Of a stretch of 53,231 nt of DNA, positions 16,162 to 24,644 are shown piece by piece. The stretch is from NCBI RefSeq assembly GCF_009760915.1, contig NZ_VIDQ01000053.1, positions 1 to 53,231 of the forward strand. Direction: 5' to 3'. The translations under genes and the position numbers were made by a program. Each line of letters starts with the position of its first letter. Position 1 is the first letter of the stretch. The DNA is from Azohydromonas aeria (GTDB lineage Bacteria; Pseudomonadota; Gammaproteobacteria; Burkholderiales; Burkholderiaceae_C). The notes beneath the pieces are model-generated. The model saw nothing but the letters and a program-made list of their open reading frames with translations. It was not told where the DNA came from and ran no database searches.

Positions 16162-17246
16162 GGGGTGGGGATGCCGTTGACCACCAGGCGCGGTTCCAGC
16201 GCGGTGAGCGCGGCCACGAGACGCTGCGCCGAGTGTTCCCAGCTGAAGCGCCGCGCCGGCCCGGGCTCGACCGCGACCGGGGCGGGTGGCTGCTGCAGGG
16301 CGTCGAAGGCCGCGGCCCAGGCGTCATCGTCGTCCAGCGGCACCAGGGTCGCGGCGCTGCCCAGCACCTCGCGGTGCGCCGGGATGTCGGATGCGATCAC
16401 GGGCGCGCCGCACGCCATCGCCTCCAGCGGCGGGATGCCGAAGCCCTCCCACAGCGACGGGTACACGAAGGCGCGGCAGGTCTGGTAGAGCCGCACCAGC
16501 TCCCCGATGCCCAGGTAGCCCAGGAAGCTCACCCGCTCCTGCAGCCCGGCGGCGCGCACCTCGCGCTCCAGCTGCTCGCGGTACGCGCCGCGGCACGAGG
16601 CGATGAGCAGCCGGTAGCGGCTGCTCCACGCCGGCGCCGCGCGCAGCACCTGCTCCAGGTTCTTGTGCGGGTAGGCCGCGCCGACGGCCAGCAGGAAGGG
16701 CTCGCGCGCGGTGCCCGGCGGCGGCGGCCGGAACACGGTGCGGTCCACGCCGTTGGGCACGACGTGGATCGACTCCAGCGGCACGCCGTAGGCTTCGTGG
16801 ATGTCGTTGCGCGAGGTCTGCGACACCGTCACCACGCCGCGGCAGCGGCGCAGCTGGCGCGGCAGCACGTGGCGGAAGTACAGGTACTGCGCCGGGTGCT
16901 GGCGCGGAAAGCGCAGCGCGATGAGGTCGTGCAGCGTGAGCACCTGGCCTTTGCCCTGCCCCAGCCCGTGGTGCGTGGGCGAGTACACCAGCCGCTCGGC
17001 GCCGCGGGTGTGCCGGGCGTCCCAGCGGCGCGACCAGCGCCAGCGGCGCCACGCCGCGCCGCGGCTGGCGCCCAGCACGATGTCCGCCGGCGAATGCGCC
17101 ACCACGACGCCGCCGCCGTGGTACGAGGGCGGCGCCACGACCTCGGCCTCGAAGGCCCGGCAGGCGGCCTGGGCGCAGTGCTGGGCATAGACGCCCAGCC
17201 CGGTGGGCTGAGGGCCGAGCGTGGACAGGTTCATCAGCAGCTTCAC
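16158..17246 (-). CDS. Family 4 (GT-B) glycosyltransferase
   Basis: A 362-residue GT-B glycosyltransferase adding a sugar to the lipid-linked repeat. The C-terminal domain has the donor-binding signature FVYPSLWEGFGIPPLEAMACG and the later DIPAHREVLG. The mid-region PNGVDRTVFRPPP and VSQTSRNDI are typical of the family. I chose GTG 17246 because GGAGAG lies seven bases upstream and the codon overlaps the upstream stop as GTGA; an ATG at 17234 is the alternative. Acts on the cytoplasmic face of the inner membrane; specificity unknown. Confidence 0.87.
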   Translation of the reverse strand: MKLLMNLSTLGPQPTGLGVYAQHCAQAACRAFEAEVVAPPSYHGGGVVVAHSPADIVLGASRGAAWRRWRWSRRWDARHTRGAERLVYSPTHHGLGQGKGQVLTLHDLIALRFPRQHPAQYLYFRHVLPRQLRRCRGVVTVSQTSRNDIHEAYGVPLESIHVVPNGVDRTVFRPPPPGTAREPFLLAVGAAYPHKNLEQVLRAAPAWSSRYRLLIASCRGAYREQLEREVRAAGLQERVSFLGYLGIGELVRLYQTCRAFVYPSLWEGFGIPPLEAMACGAPVIASDIPAHREVLGSAATLVPLDDDDAWAAAFDALQQPPAPVAVEPGPARRFSWEHSAQRLVAALTALEPRLVVNGIPTP

Positions 17247-19252
17247 CGGGTGCTCTCCTGGCTGGTGGAAGTCGTGGCCGGCACCGCCGGCGGCGGCGGC
17301 CAGGTGACGCCGGGCACCATGCGCGCCAGGGTGCGTGCCGGCAGCTGCGCCGCGCGCAGCGTCGGGCCGCCGGGCTGCGAGATGTGGACGGCATAGACGC
17401 GGTCGGCCAGGTAGGCCGACTCGGCGTAGGCGAGGAACATGCGGCCGCTGGGCTGGTTGATGAAGGCGGGCAGGGCCGGGACGGGTGCATTCACCACGTA
17501 CAGCAGCCCGCCCAGCACCTCGGTCCGCGCGCCGGCCCCGTTCTCGATGATGGTGGCGTTCTGCTCGGTCTTGAGGCCCAGGATCCACAGCGGCGCCGAC
17601 TGGTTGGCGATGCGCACGTTGGGGCCCTCGGTGTCGAGCTGGCGGGCCCAAATGCCGGCGCTGCCCTGGAACCTCATGCTGCCGCAGCAGGTGTTCTCGA
17701 TGAACAGGCGCCCGCCGGACGCGCCGCGCAGCACGGCCTGCACGCCGTAGGTGATCAGGTCCTGCAGCACCAGCGTGCGCGCGCCGACGTGCTCGACGCC
17801 CAGCTGCGGCCCGCGCCCGGCGTTGTCCAGGGCCACGCGCTCGATGCTCAGCGGCTCGCCCGTGCCGGTGACGCGGAACATGCCGGTCTCGGGCGTGAAG
17901 CGGGCCGCGCGCCGCCCGATGGTGAAGGAGGAGAACATGCCGACGACGCGGCGCACCTGCTGCGGCACCTCGATGGCGTCGCTGATCACGTACTTGCCCG
18001 AAGGGAAGTACACGACCTCGGCGCCCGAGGCCATGGCGGCGCGGATGGCGGGCGTGGCGTCCTCGCCCGAGTCGGGCTTGGCGCCGTAGCGGACCACGTT
18101 GGCCCAGCGCGCCTGCTGCGGTGTCCACACCGGTGCCGCGAGCGCCGGCAGGGTGGCGGCGGCGCTGAAGTTCGACAGCCGCTGCGCGCCGAAGTAGGCG
18201 CCGGCCGTGGCGGCGGCCAGCCCGCCCGCGAGGCGGCTGCTCGCCGTGACGCCCTGCAGCGCCGCCTGGCCGAGCAGCACGTAGCCCTGGTTGGCGAGCC
18301 AGCCGCCGGTCGAGCCCGCGGGCACGGTGACGTTGAGCTGCTGGGCCACGACCAGGCCTTCGGGCGCGGTGTTGGCCAGCGCCAGCGGACTGCCGCTGAT
18401 GGTCACGTCATGCATCGACACGACGTTGCCCTCGTTGCGGATCGCCACTTCCGTCTGGCCGCGCAGCACCAGGCGCTGCAGCGTGACGCCGTACTCGCGG
18501 TGGCGCACCGCCACGCCGCGCGCGAAGCCGTCGATGCTCACGTCCGACACCAGCAGCGGGCCGGGCCAGCGCCGCTCCATCGACAGCGCGGTGTGGCCGC
18601 TGCCCGGCGGCGCCACCAGCCGCACGCGGCGCACCGCGCCGACGTTGCTGGCGATGTAGTCCAGCGCCACGGCCCCCGGGTTGCCGCTGCCCACGTCGAT
18701 GGTGAGGTCCTCGATGTAGTTGCCGTAGGCGTCGTTGCCTTCGCCCTTGTTGATGTAGTCCTTGCCCCCGGCCGTCGGGCTGCCCGCGCGCAGGCCCGAG
18801 CTGGTGAAGATCATGGCCTTGGGCTGCTGCGCATTGCCGAAGCCCGCGGCCTTGTCGGCCAGGCGCAGGCGCACGCTGTACGCCGACTCGCCCACGAGGC
18901 TCATGGAGTGCTGGTAGAGCCCTTGCGCGTCGCGGCTGGCCAGCGTGTCGGTGATGCGGTAGGTGCCCGCCGGGAAGTAGACGATGCGTGCGGGCCAGAA
19001 CACGGTGCCGTGCTGGGTGCGCGCGGCCGCGATGGCGGCGCGGATGGCGCCGGTGTCGTCGTGGATGCCGTCGCCGCGGGCGCCGAAGTTGCGCACGTTG
19101 ACGATGTTGCTGTCGGGCGGCAGCTCCTCGGCCGCCGCGGGCCGGGACAGGCCCAGGGACAGCAGCAGCGCCAGCACCAGTACCAGCACCAGGCCCAGGC
19201 GCCCCATGGGCGACCCCGCGCACGGCATCACGGCCACGCTTGCGCGCTTCAT
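17243..19252 (-). CDS. Exported two-domain right-handed beta-helix protein (pectate-lyase-3-like)
   Basis: A 669-residue protein with an N-terminal signal peptide (hydrophobic LVLVLVLALLLSLGLSRPAAA, cut near AAA-EE). Two copies of the pectate-lyase-superfamily N-terminal motif are visible: VRNFGARGDGIHDDTGAIRAA near residue 55 and VVRYGAKPDSGEDATPAIRAA near residue 400, each followed by a YFPxGxY motif. This suggests two tandem beta-helix domains. The family includes polysaccharide lyases, epimerases and binding proteins; no catalytic set can be assigned by eye. It overlaps both neighbouring glycosyltransferase genes by 4 bases, so it is part of the operon and likely trims, modifies or binds the glycan in the periplasm or outside. 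Confidence 0.78.
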   Translation of the reverse strand: MKRASVAVMPCAGSPMGRLGLVLVLVLALLLSLGLSRPAAAEELPPDSNIVNVRNFGARGDGIHDDTGAIRAAIAAARTQHGTVFWPARIVYFPAGTYRITDTLASRDAQGLYQHSMSLVGESAYSVRLRLADKAAGFGNAQQPKAMIFTSSGLRAGSPTAGGKDYINKGEGNDAYGNYIEDLTIDVGSGNPGAVALDYIASNVGAVRRVRLVAPPGSGHTALSMERRWPGPLLVSDVSIDGFARGVAVRHREYGVTLQRLVLRGQTEVAIRNEGNVVSMHDVTISGSPLALANTAPEGLVVAQQLNVTVPAGSTGGWLANQGYVLLGQAALQGVTASSRLAGGLAAATAGAYFGAQRLSNFSAAATLPALAAPVWTPQQARWANVVRYGAKPDSGEDATPAIRAAMASGAEVVYFPSGKYVISDAIEVPQQVRRVVGMFSSFTIGRRAARFTPETGMFRVTGTGEPLSIERVALDNAGRGPQLGVEHVGARTLVLQDLITYGVQAVLRGASGGRLFIENTCCGSMRFQGSAGIWARQLDTEGPNVRIANQSAPLWILGLKTEQNATIIENGAGARTEVLGGLLYVVNAPVPALPAFINQPSGRMFLAYAESAYLADRVYAVHISQPGGPTLRAAQLPARTLARMVPGVTWPPPPAVPATTSTSQESTR

Positions 19253-20460
19253 GCCCGCCGCTCCGCTGCCGCCGCCTCGCACACCTCGACGTGGGCTGCC
19301 ACGACGCGGGCCATGTCGCCGAACGGCACGGCGCTGGCGCGGGCGCGCTGCTTCCAGGCGGCGAGCCCGCCGGGCTCGGCCGCGAACGCGCGCAGGCCCG
19401 TTTCCAGCGCGCCCTCCGTGTCGGGGTCGAACAGCAGGCCGTTGCCGCCGTGGCTCACCATCTCCGGGATGCCGCCGCGGCGGCTGGCCAGCACCGGCAC
19501 GCCGGACAGCAGCGCCTCGAACACCACGCTGGGCAGCGGGTCGTGCCACAGCGAGGGCACCACGCAGACGTCCACCCGGCGGTAGAAGTCGGCTGCCGGC
19601 ACCCGGCCCAGGAACTCCACGTCCGCCCCGGCGTGGCGCGCGCGCAGCGCCGCCTCGTAGCCGCGCTCGCCCTCGCCGGCCAGCAGCAGCCGCATGGGCG
19701 GCGAGCCCGTCTCCCGCGCCACGCGGGCGAAGGCCTCCAGCAGGCGGCCCACGCCCTTCCACTCGGCCAGCGCACCGATGTAGCCGAAAGTCAGCCCGTG
19801 CCCTGGCGCCGCGCCGGGCGCCGGGCCGGCGAGCGGCCAGGCGTTGTGCACCACGCGCTGCACCGGCACCTGCGCGAACACGCCCTGGCGCAGGTGCGCG
19901 TCGAGCACGGCGCGGCTGACGCCGATGACCGCATCGATGCGGCTGGAGGCGCCGGAGCGTCCCTGGCGCAGCACGCCGCACGAATTGCAGGGCACCTTGC
20001 AATTGCGCCCGTCGCGGAACAGCTGCGAGCGCGGGCACAGGTGGTAGTAGTCGTGCAGCACCTGGACCGTGGGCACGCCGCGCGCGAAGGCCGCCTCCCA
20101 GGCCGCCGCCGAGAAGCCGGCCAGGTTGTGGAAGGCCACGGCGTCCGGGCGGAAGTCGTCGATGACCCGGCCCAGGGCCTGGCCCATGGCGCGGTTGCGG
20201 CGGTCGCGGGCATGCCAGAGCAGGCGCTGCAGCGGCCCGCGCCGCACGCCGTCGTGGTGCCAGTAGAGGTTGCGCAGCGGCAGCCGCGTCACCTCGACGC
20301 CATCGACCACCTCGGTGCTCGCCTCGCTGGCGGCCGTCGTGGTGGCCACCCGCACGGTGTGGCCCCGCGCCAGCATGCCCGCGGCGAGGTTGGCCAGCGT
20401 GATCTCCGCGCCCCCGGCCACGTCCGGGGCGTACAGCTTGTTCACGAGGAGGATGCGCAT
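19249..20460 (-). CDS. Family 4 glycosyltransferase with cysteine cluster
   Basis: A 403-residue GT-B glycosyltransferase. The N-terminal LLVNKLYAPDVAGGAEITLANLA binds the acceptor side and the C-terminal domain carries FGYIGALAEWKGVGRLLEAF and the E-x7-E region around VVFEALLSGVPVLAS. A segment CPRSQLFRDGRNCKVPCNSC contains four Cys, a pattern seen in a subset of GT4 enzymes that may bind a metal; this is a visual observation. ATG 20460 lies 26 bases after the preceding GT2 stop; the downstream beta-helix start overlaps the stop by 4 bases. Confidence 0.87.
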   Translation of the reverse strand: MRILLVNKLYAPDVAGGAEITLANLAAGMLARGHTVRVATTTAASEASTEVVDGVEVTRLPLRNLYWHHDGVRRGPLQRLLWHARDRRNRAMGQALGRVIDDFRPDAVAFHNLAGFSAAAWEAAFARGVPTVQVLHDYYHLCPRSQLFRDGRNCKVPCNSCGVLRQGRSGASSRIDAVIGVSRAVLDAHLRQGVFAQVPVQRVVHNAWPLAGPAPGAAPGHGLTFGYIGALAEWKGVGRLLEAFARVARETGSPPMRLLLAGEGERGYEAALRARHAGADVEFLGRVPAADFYRRVDVCVVPSLWHDPLPSVVFEALLSGVPVLASRRGGIPEMVSHGGNGLLFDPDTEGALETGLRAFAAEPGGLAAWKQRARASAVPFGDMARVVAAHVEVCEAAAAERRA

Positions 20461-20486
20461 GTGCCGATGACTTTCGGTTGCGGTGT

Positions 20487-21422
20487 TCAGAGCCGACGCG
20501 TCAGCGCGGCCACGATGAGCCCGAGTTGCCCGTCCCAGGTCTGGCGGTACACGCCGGCGCGAAGCAGCCAGAACAGGCTGCCGGGCGCCGCGCAGCCGCG
20601 CGCCCGCTCGAACAGGGCCAGGCACTTGCGGCTCGCGGGCGTGAGCAGCGCCAGGTTGCGTTGCAGCGCGCTGACGTTCTGCGCGTTCCACTGGCTGAAG
20701 TCGCCGCGCAGCAACCGGGTGGCGCGCTGCCACTTGGCGCGCAGCGACCGGTTGGCGCCGTAGAGGTTGGCGCCGTGCTGGCGGTAGCCGATCGTGGGGT
20801 AGGGGTCGTAGACGACCTGGCCGCCGCTGCCGGTGACCAGCAGGTAGGCCCACCAGTCGTGCGCCGAGACCTGCACGTCCGTGCCGGCGCTGCGCAGCAG
20901 GCCCATGGCCGCGTCGTTGAGGACCATGGTGTTGCCCGTGCACATGTTCTGCACGAGCGCGTTGGCGAAGCCCGGCGGCTTGGTGAACAGCCGCGACAGG
21001 CCCATGGGCCGGCCGTCCTGGTCGATCAGCCGGGAGCGCGAGCCGTACAGCGCCGGCGTGGCGCGGGGCCGCTGCGCCAGCGCCTGCACCGCGCGCTCGA
21101 GCTTGCGCGCGTCCCACTCGTCGTCCTGGTCGGTGAAGGCGTAGTGGTCGGCGCGCACTTCGGGCCGCGCGATGAGCGACATGAAGTTGCGTGCAAAGCC
21201 CTGCCGCGGGCCGTCGAACAGCTGCATGCGCTGCGCGCCGAGGCGCTGCCGGTACTCCCGCAGGATGTCGAGCGTGCCGTCGTCGGAGCCGTCGTCGGAG
21301 ACGTGGATCGTCCAGTGCGGATGCGACTGCTGCGCGATGGTGTCGAGCTGGCGGCGCAGGTAGCGCTCGCCGCGGAAAGTGCAGATCAGCACGGCCACGT
21401 GGCCGGCCACGGCGTGGCTCAT
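20487..21422 (-). CDS. Family 2 glycosyltransferase, rhamnosyltransferase-like
   Basis: A 311-residue GT2 enzyme. VAVLICTFRGERYLRRQLDTIAQQ is the nucleotide-binding start, VSDDGSDDGT gives the first Asp motif and FTDQDDEWDARKL the DXD/DQDD motif typical of the rhamnosyltransferase-like (RfbN/WcaA) branch. The C-terminal third is amphipathic (SLFWLLRAGVYRQTWDGQLG). ATG 21422 overlaps the acyltransferase stop by 4 bases. Sugar donor unknown. Confidence 0.86.
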   Translation of the reverse strand: MSHAVAGHVAVLICTFRGERYLRRQLDTIAQQSHPHWTIHVSDDGSDDGTLDILREYRQRLGAQRMQLFDGPRQGFARNFMSLIARPEVRADHYAFTDQDDEWDARKLERAVQALAQRPRATPALYGSRSRLIDQDGRPMGLSRLFTKPPGFANALVQNMCTGNTMVLNDAAMGLLRSAGTDVQVSAHDWWAYLLVTGSGGQVVYDPYPTIGYRQHGANLYGANRSLRAKWQRATRLLRGDFSQWNAQNVSALQRNLALLTPASRKCLALFERARGCAAPGSLFWLLRAGVYRQTWDGQLGLIVAALTRRL

Positions 21423-22462
21423 TTCACCTCCTTCAAGGGCGCGATGGCCGCCACCTGGGCGGCGCCCGGGCTGGACAGCCGCCGCGACAGCCTCGCGCCG
21501 GCGCGGATGGCCGGCTCCTCGATCCACCGGTTCGCCGCCATGGACAGCAGCAGCGTGACGGCCAGCACGCTGGCCAGCCCGGCGGCGCCGGACGGCAGCA
21601 CGCCGGCGTGCTGCGCGAACTGGATCACGGGCGCGTGCAGCAGGTACACGCCGAACGACAGGTCGGGCAGGGCCGGCAGGCGCGGCAGCAGCCGTGCCGA
21701 GGCCGCCACGAACGCCGCCACGAACAGCGGCTGCAGCGCGCTCATGGCGCCGGGCTGGTCGAAGCGCTGCGCCAGCAGCATGCCCGCCACGCCGAGCAGG
21801 GCCAGCGGCAGCGGGCGGCGCGGCGCGGCCTGCGGCGCGGGGTGCCACAACCTGCGGCACAGCATGCCGGCGATGAAGAAGCGCAGCTGTCCGGGCAGCT
21901 GCCGGGCCAGCTCCTCGGACGCCGCCTCGACGACGGTGGCGTACGCGGTCGAGGCGCAGAACAGCAGCACCAGCCCTCCGGAGCCGAGGCGTCGGGCCAG
22001 CAGCACCCACAGCGGCACGCTCAGGTAGAACAGGACCTCGACCTTCATCGTCCACAGCGAGGGGTTGATGGCGCCCACGGGCGCGCCATCGAGCAGGTCG
22101 AGGAAGCCGGGCTTGAGGAAGTTGGCGAAGGCCAGGTTGGCCCCCAGGTACTGCAGCAGCTCCTCGAACGCGCCGGGCCGCGGCATGACCAGCGCGAAGG
22201 CGATGGCCGCCTGGGCCAGCACCACCGCCGCGTACAGCGGATACAGCCGCGCCATGCGCCGCACGAAGAAGGCGCCCGCGCTGCTCGATGCCTCGTAGCT
22301 GGCGCTGACGATCCAGCCGCTCACCACGAAGAAGGCCTGCACGGCCACCGTGGCCGACAGCGCCGTGAACGCCGCATCATGCTGCCCGGTCAGCTCGCGG
22401 AAGTGCGCCAGCACCACCGACAGCGCCAGCAGCAGCCGCAGCAGCGTGAAGTCGAAGCTCAT
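21419..22462 (-). CDS. Acyltransferase family 3 membrane protein
   Basis: A 347-residue integral membrane O-acyltransferase (OafA/YrhL type), expected to put acetyl or a similar acyl group on the glycan. About ten hydrophobic helices. The N-terminal RLLLALSVVLAHF contains the catalytic-type His, followed by AFFVVSGWIVSASY and RRMARLYPLYAAV, all family hallmarks. NPSLWTMKVEVLFYL is the conserved mid-region. It overlaps both neighbours by 4 bases. Confidence 0.88.
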   Translation of the reverse strand: MSFDFTLLRLLLALSVVLAHFRELTGQHDAAFTALSATVAVQAFFVVSGWIVSASYEASSSAGAFFVRRMARLYPLYAAVVLAQAAIAFALVMPRPGAFEELLQYLGANLAFANFLKPGFLDLLDGAPVGAINPSLWTMKVEVLFYLSVPLWVLLARRLGSGGLVLLFCASTAYATVVEAASEELARQLPGQLRFFIAGMLCRRLWHPAPQAAPRRPLPLALLGVAGMLLAQRFDQPGAMSALQPLFVAAFVAASARLLPRLPALPDLSFGVYLLHAPVIQFAQHAGVLPSGAAGLASVLAVTLLLSMAANRWIEEPAIRAGARLSRRLSSPGAAQVAAIAPLKEVK

Positions 22463-23733
22463 CGCGCCGGCCCCTCGGGCTGCAGGCGCAGCAGCCAGCC
22501 CAGCATCGCGCCCAGCCACAGCGCGGCCACCTGGTCCTCGACCAGCGATATCACGACGCCGTACATCAGCAGGAAGACCAGCGACGCCAGCGCCAGCGCA
22601 TCGGCGCGCGAGCCGCGCGAGCGCGCGTTCAACGCCCACGCCAGCAGCGCGCCCAGGTAGGCCAGCGCCGCGACGCCGAAGTTGCCCCACAGGTAGACGA
22701 ACAGGTTGTCCGCCGCATTGAAGTCGCGCGGCGCGAAGAAGCGCTGGCCGCCGCCGATGCCGCCGAGGCCGACCCCGACGCCCGGCGGAAAGCGGTCGAT
22801 CCACTGCCAGGCCCGCGGCCACATCCATTCCGCGCGCTCGATCAGCGACTCGAAGCTGAACACGCCGGCATCCCGCGGCAGCGACAGGTGCACCAGCACC
22901 AGCGGCGTGCCCACCATCAGCACCGCCGCCACGAGCGCCGCGGCCTTGAGCGGCAGCAGCCGCCGCGGCGCCGACAACCCCAGCGCCAGCAGCGCCAGGG
23001 CGCAGCCCAGGATGGCGCCCTTTTGCGTGGTCCACACCAGCACCAGCAGCGTCAGCCCCGCCACCGCGGCGCGCAGCAGCGCGTGGCGCAGCTGCCCAAG
23101 CAGCACGAAGGCCAGCAGCGTCAGCACGATGGCCAGGTTGATCGACGAGCGCGCCAGCCCGGCGACCCGCTCGATCGAGCCGCTCTGCCAGTCGCGGCCC
23201 AGGTAGACGTCGACGTCGCCCAGCGCCACGCTCAGGCCGACCCAGGGGAAGTCGAGCAGGAACTTGTCGGCCGCCGCGGCCGCCACCGAGGCGCACCACA
23301 ACAGCGCGGCAAGCCGCAACTGGCCCCTGCCGGGCTCGAACAGCGCCTGGGCCGCCAGCAGGCCGCACAGCAGGGGCAGGAACATCTTCAGCCCGTACAC
23401 GGCCGGCACGAGCGAACCCGTGTTGAGCAGGCTGACCAGGCCATGCGCCAGCATGACGGCCGCAAACAGGCCCGCCGCGACCGGGATGCCGGCCCCGGCG
23501 GCGGCACGGCCCAGCAGCCAGGCCAGCACCGCCCCCAGCAGCAGCGCATCGCGCAGGAAGAACAGCGCATCCAGGCCGACGGCGTGCAGCGCGTAGCGCA
23601 CCGGCCCTTCGAGGGCCGAGAGCGCGATTGCCACCCACAGCGCTCCGGGCAGCAGCCGCTGCCCGAACGCGGCCACGCCGCCGCGCGCGTCGCCGGCGGG
23701 GTGCCAGGGCAGCGCGGCGCCGGCGTCACGCAT
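22459..23733 (-). CDS. Wzy-like polysaccharide polymerase / O-antigen ligase-family protein
   Basis: A 424-residue membrane protein with about 11-12 hydrophobic helices and a large periplasmic loop (about residues 270-340, RDAGVFSFESLIERAEWMWPRAWQWIDRFPPGVGVGLGG). That loop and the helix pattern fit the O-antigen ligase/polymerase (Wzy_C) superfamily. In this operon the polymerase role is more likely than ligation. ATG 23733 overlaps the EpsG stop by 8 bases. Sequence in this family is poorly conserved, so the call rests on topology and context. Confidence 0.75.
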   Translation of the reverse strand: MRDAGAALPWHPAGDARGGVAAFGQRLLPGALWVAIALSALEGPVRYALHAVGLDALFFLRDALLLGAVLAWLLGRAAAGAGIPVAAGLFAAVMLAHGLVSLLNTGSLVPAVYGLKMFLPLLCGLLAAQALFEPGRGQLRLAALLWCASVAAAAADKFLLDFPWVGLSVALGDVDVYLGRDWQSGSIERVAGLARSSINLAIVLTLLAFVLLGQLRHALLRAAVAGLTLLVLVWTTQKGAILGCALALLALGLSAPRRLLPLKAAALVAAVLMVGTPLVLVHLSLPRDAGVFSFESLIERAEWMWPRAWQWIDRFPPGVGVGLGGIGGGQRFFAPRDFNAADNLFVYLWGNFGVAALAYLGALLAWALNARSRGSRADALALASLVFLLMYGVVISLVEDQVAALWLGAMLGWLLRLQPEGPAR

Positions 23734-24619
23734 CGTTGAGCACGGTCCCGGCCAGGGGCACGCCCAGCTCCACCATCGTCCGGTGCACCCGGCGCAGCTG
23801 GCCCACGTCGCTCGAATGGCGCCGGGCCACGAGCACGCCCATGCCGCAATGCGTGGCCACGATCTGGGCGTCGGCGAAACGCCCGGCCGCCGGGGTATCG
23901 ACGATGACCACGTCGAAGGCGACGGCCGCCTGCTCCAGCAGCGTGCCCAGGCGCGCGCGGCCCAGCAGCTCCTGCGGGTTGGGCGGCAGGGCGCCGGCCA
24001 CCAGGATCGACAGGCCATGGAAGTCGTGCAGCGGGGCGATGCACTCGGTGCCGGAGCGGCCGAGCAGCAGGTTGCTCAGGCCCAGCTGCGGGGGCAGCTT
24101 GAACAGCGTGTGCTGGCGCGGCGCGCGCAGGTCGGCGTCGATCAGCAGCGTGCGCTGGCCCATCTGCGAGAACACGACCGCCAGGTTGGCGGCCACGAAG
24201 CTGCGGCCTTCGCCCGCCATGGCGCCCAGCACCGCGATGCTGAACGGCCGCGAGCGGCTGGAGGCGCGCTGCAGCATCAGGCTGGTGCGCAGCGTGCGCA
24301 TGGCTTCGGCGCAGGCGCCGAAGGGCTCGAAGGCGGCGACGAGGTCGCGCGATGCCGTGCTGTCCTGCGGCCGCAGGTACGGGTACTCGTACTGGCGCGC
24401 CAGCGCGTACTGGACGTCCTCGGCCTTGAGCAGGCGCAGCTGCACCGCGGCCTCGCCGAAGCGCATGCCGCGGCCGTGCTGGGCCTCGGCGACGCGCGCG
24501 GCCGCGGCGGCGTCGAGCAGTCCGGCGTCGATGAGGATGTCGCCGATCGAGGGCGGGCAGCGCTGGGGTACCGGCTTGAGCCAGTCCCGCAGCTCCGCGT
24601 CGGGTAGCTTCATGTCCAC
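23726..24619 (-). CDS. epsG: EpsG-type chain-length-determinant tyrosine kinase
   Basis: Cytoplasmic BY-kinase that works with EpsF to control polysaccharide chain length. Residues about 25-85 form an MshEN/GspE N-terminal-like domain (IGDILIDAGLL ... YALARQYEYPYL). The ATPase part has a Walker A-like GAMAGEGRS at 132-140 and Walker A' LLIDADLRAP at 158-167. An Arg sits where the Walker lysine is expected, and no C-terminal tyrosine cluster is seen; the protein ends TVLNDA. GTG 24619 has AGGAGAG at good spacing; ATG 24613 is the alternative. The gene is 25 bases after epsF. Confidence 0.85.
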   Translation of the reverse strand: MDMKLPDAELRDWLKPVPQRCPPSIGDILIDAGLLDAAAAARVAEAQHGRGMRFGEAAVQLRLLKAEDVQYALARQYEYPYLRPQDSTASRDLVAAFEPFGACAEAMRTLRTSLMLQRASSRSRPFSIAVLGAMAGEGRSFVAANLAVVFSQMGQRTLLIDADLRAPRQHTLFKLPPQLGLSNLLLGRSGTECIAPLHDFHGLSILVAGALPPNPQELLGRARLGTLLEQAAVAFDVVIVDTPAAGRFADAQIVATHCGMGVLVARRHSSDVGQLRRVHRTMVELGVPLAGTVLNDA

Positions 24620-24644
24620 AAGCGCTCTCCTGGATGCCTGGCTG

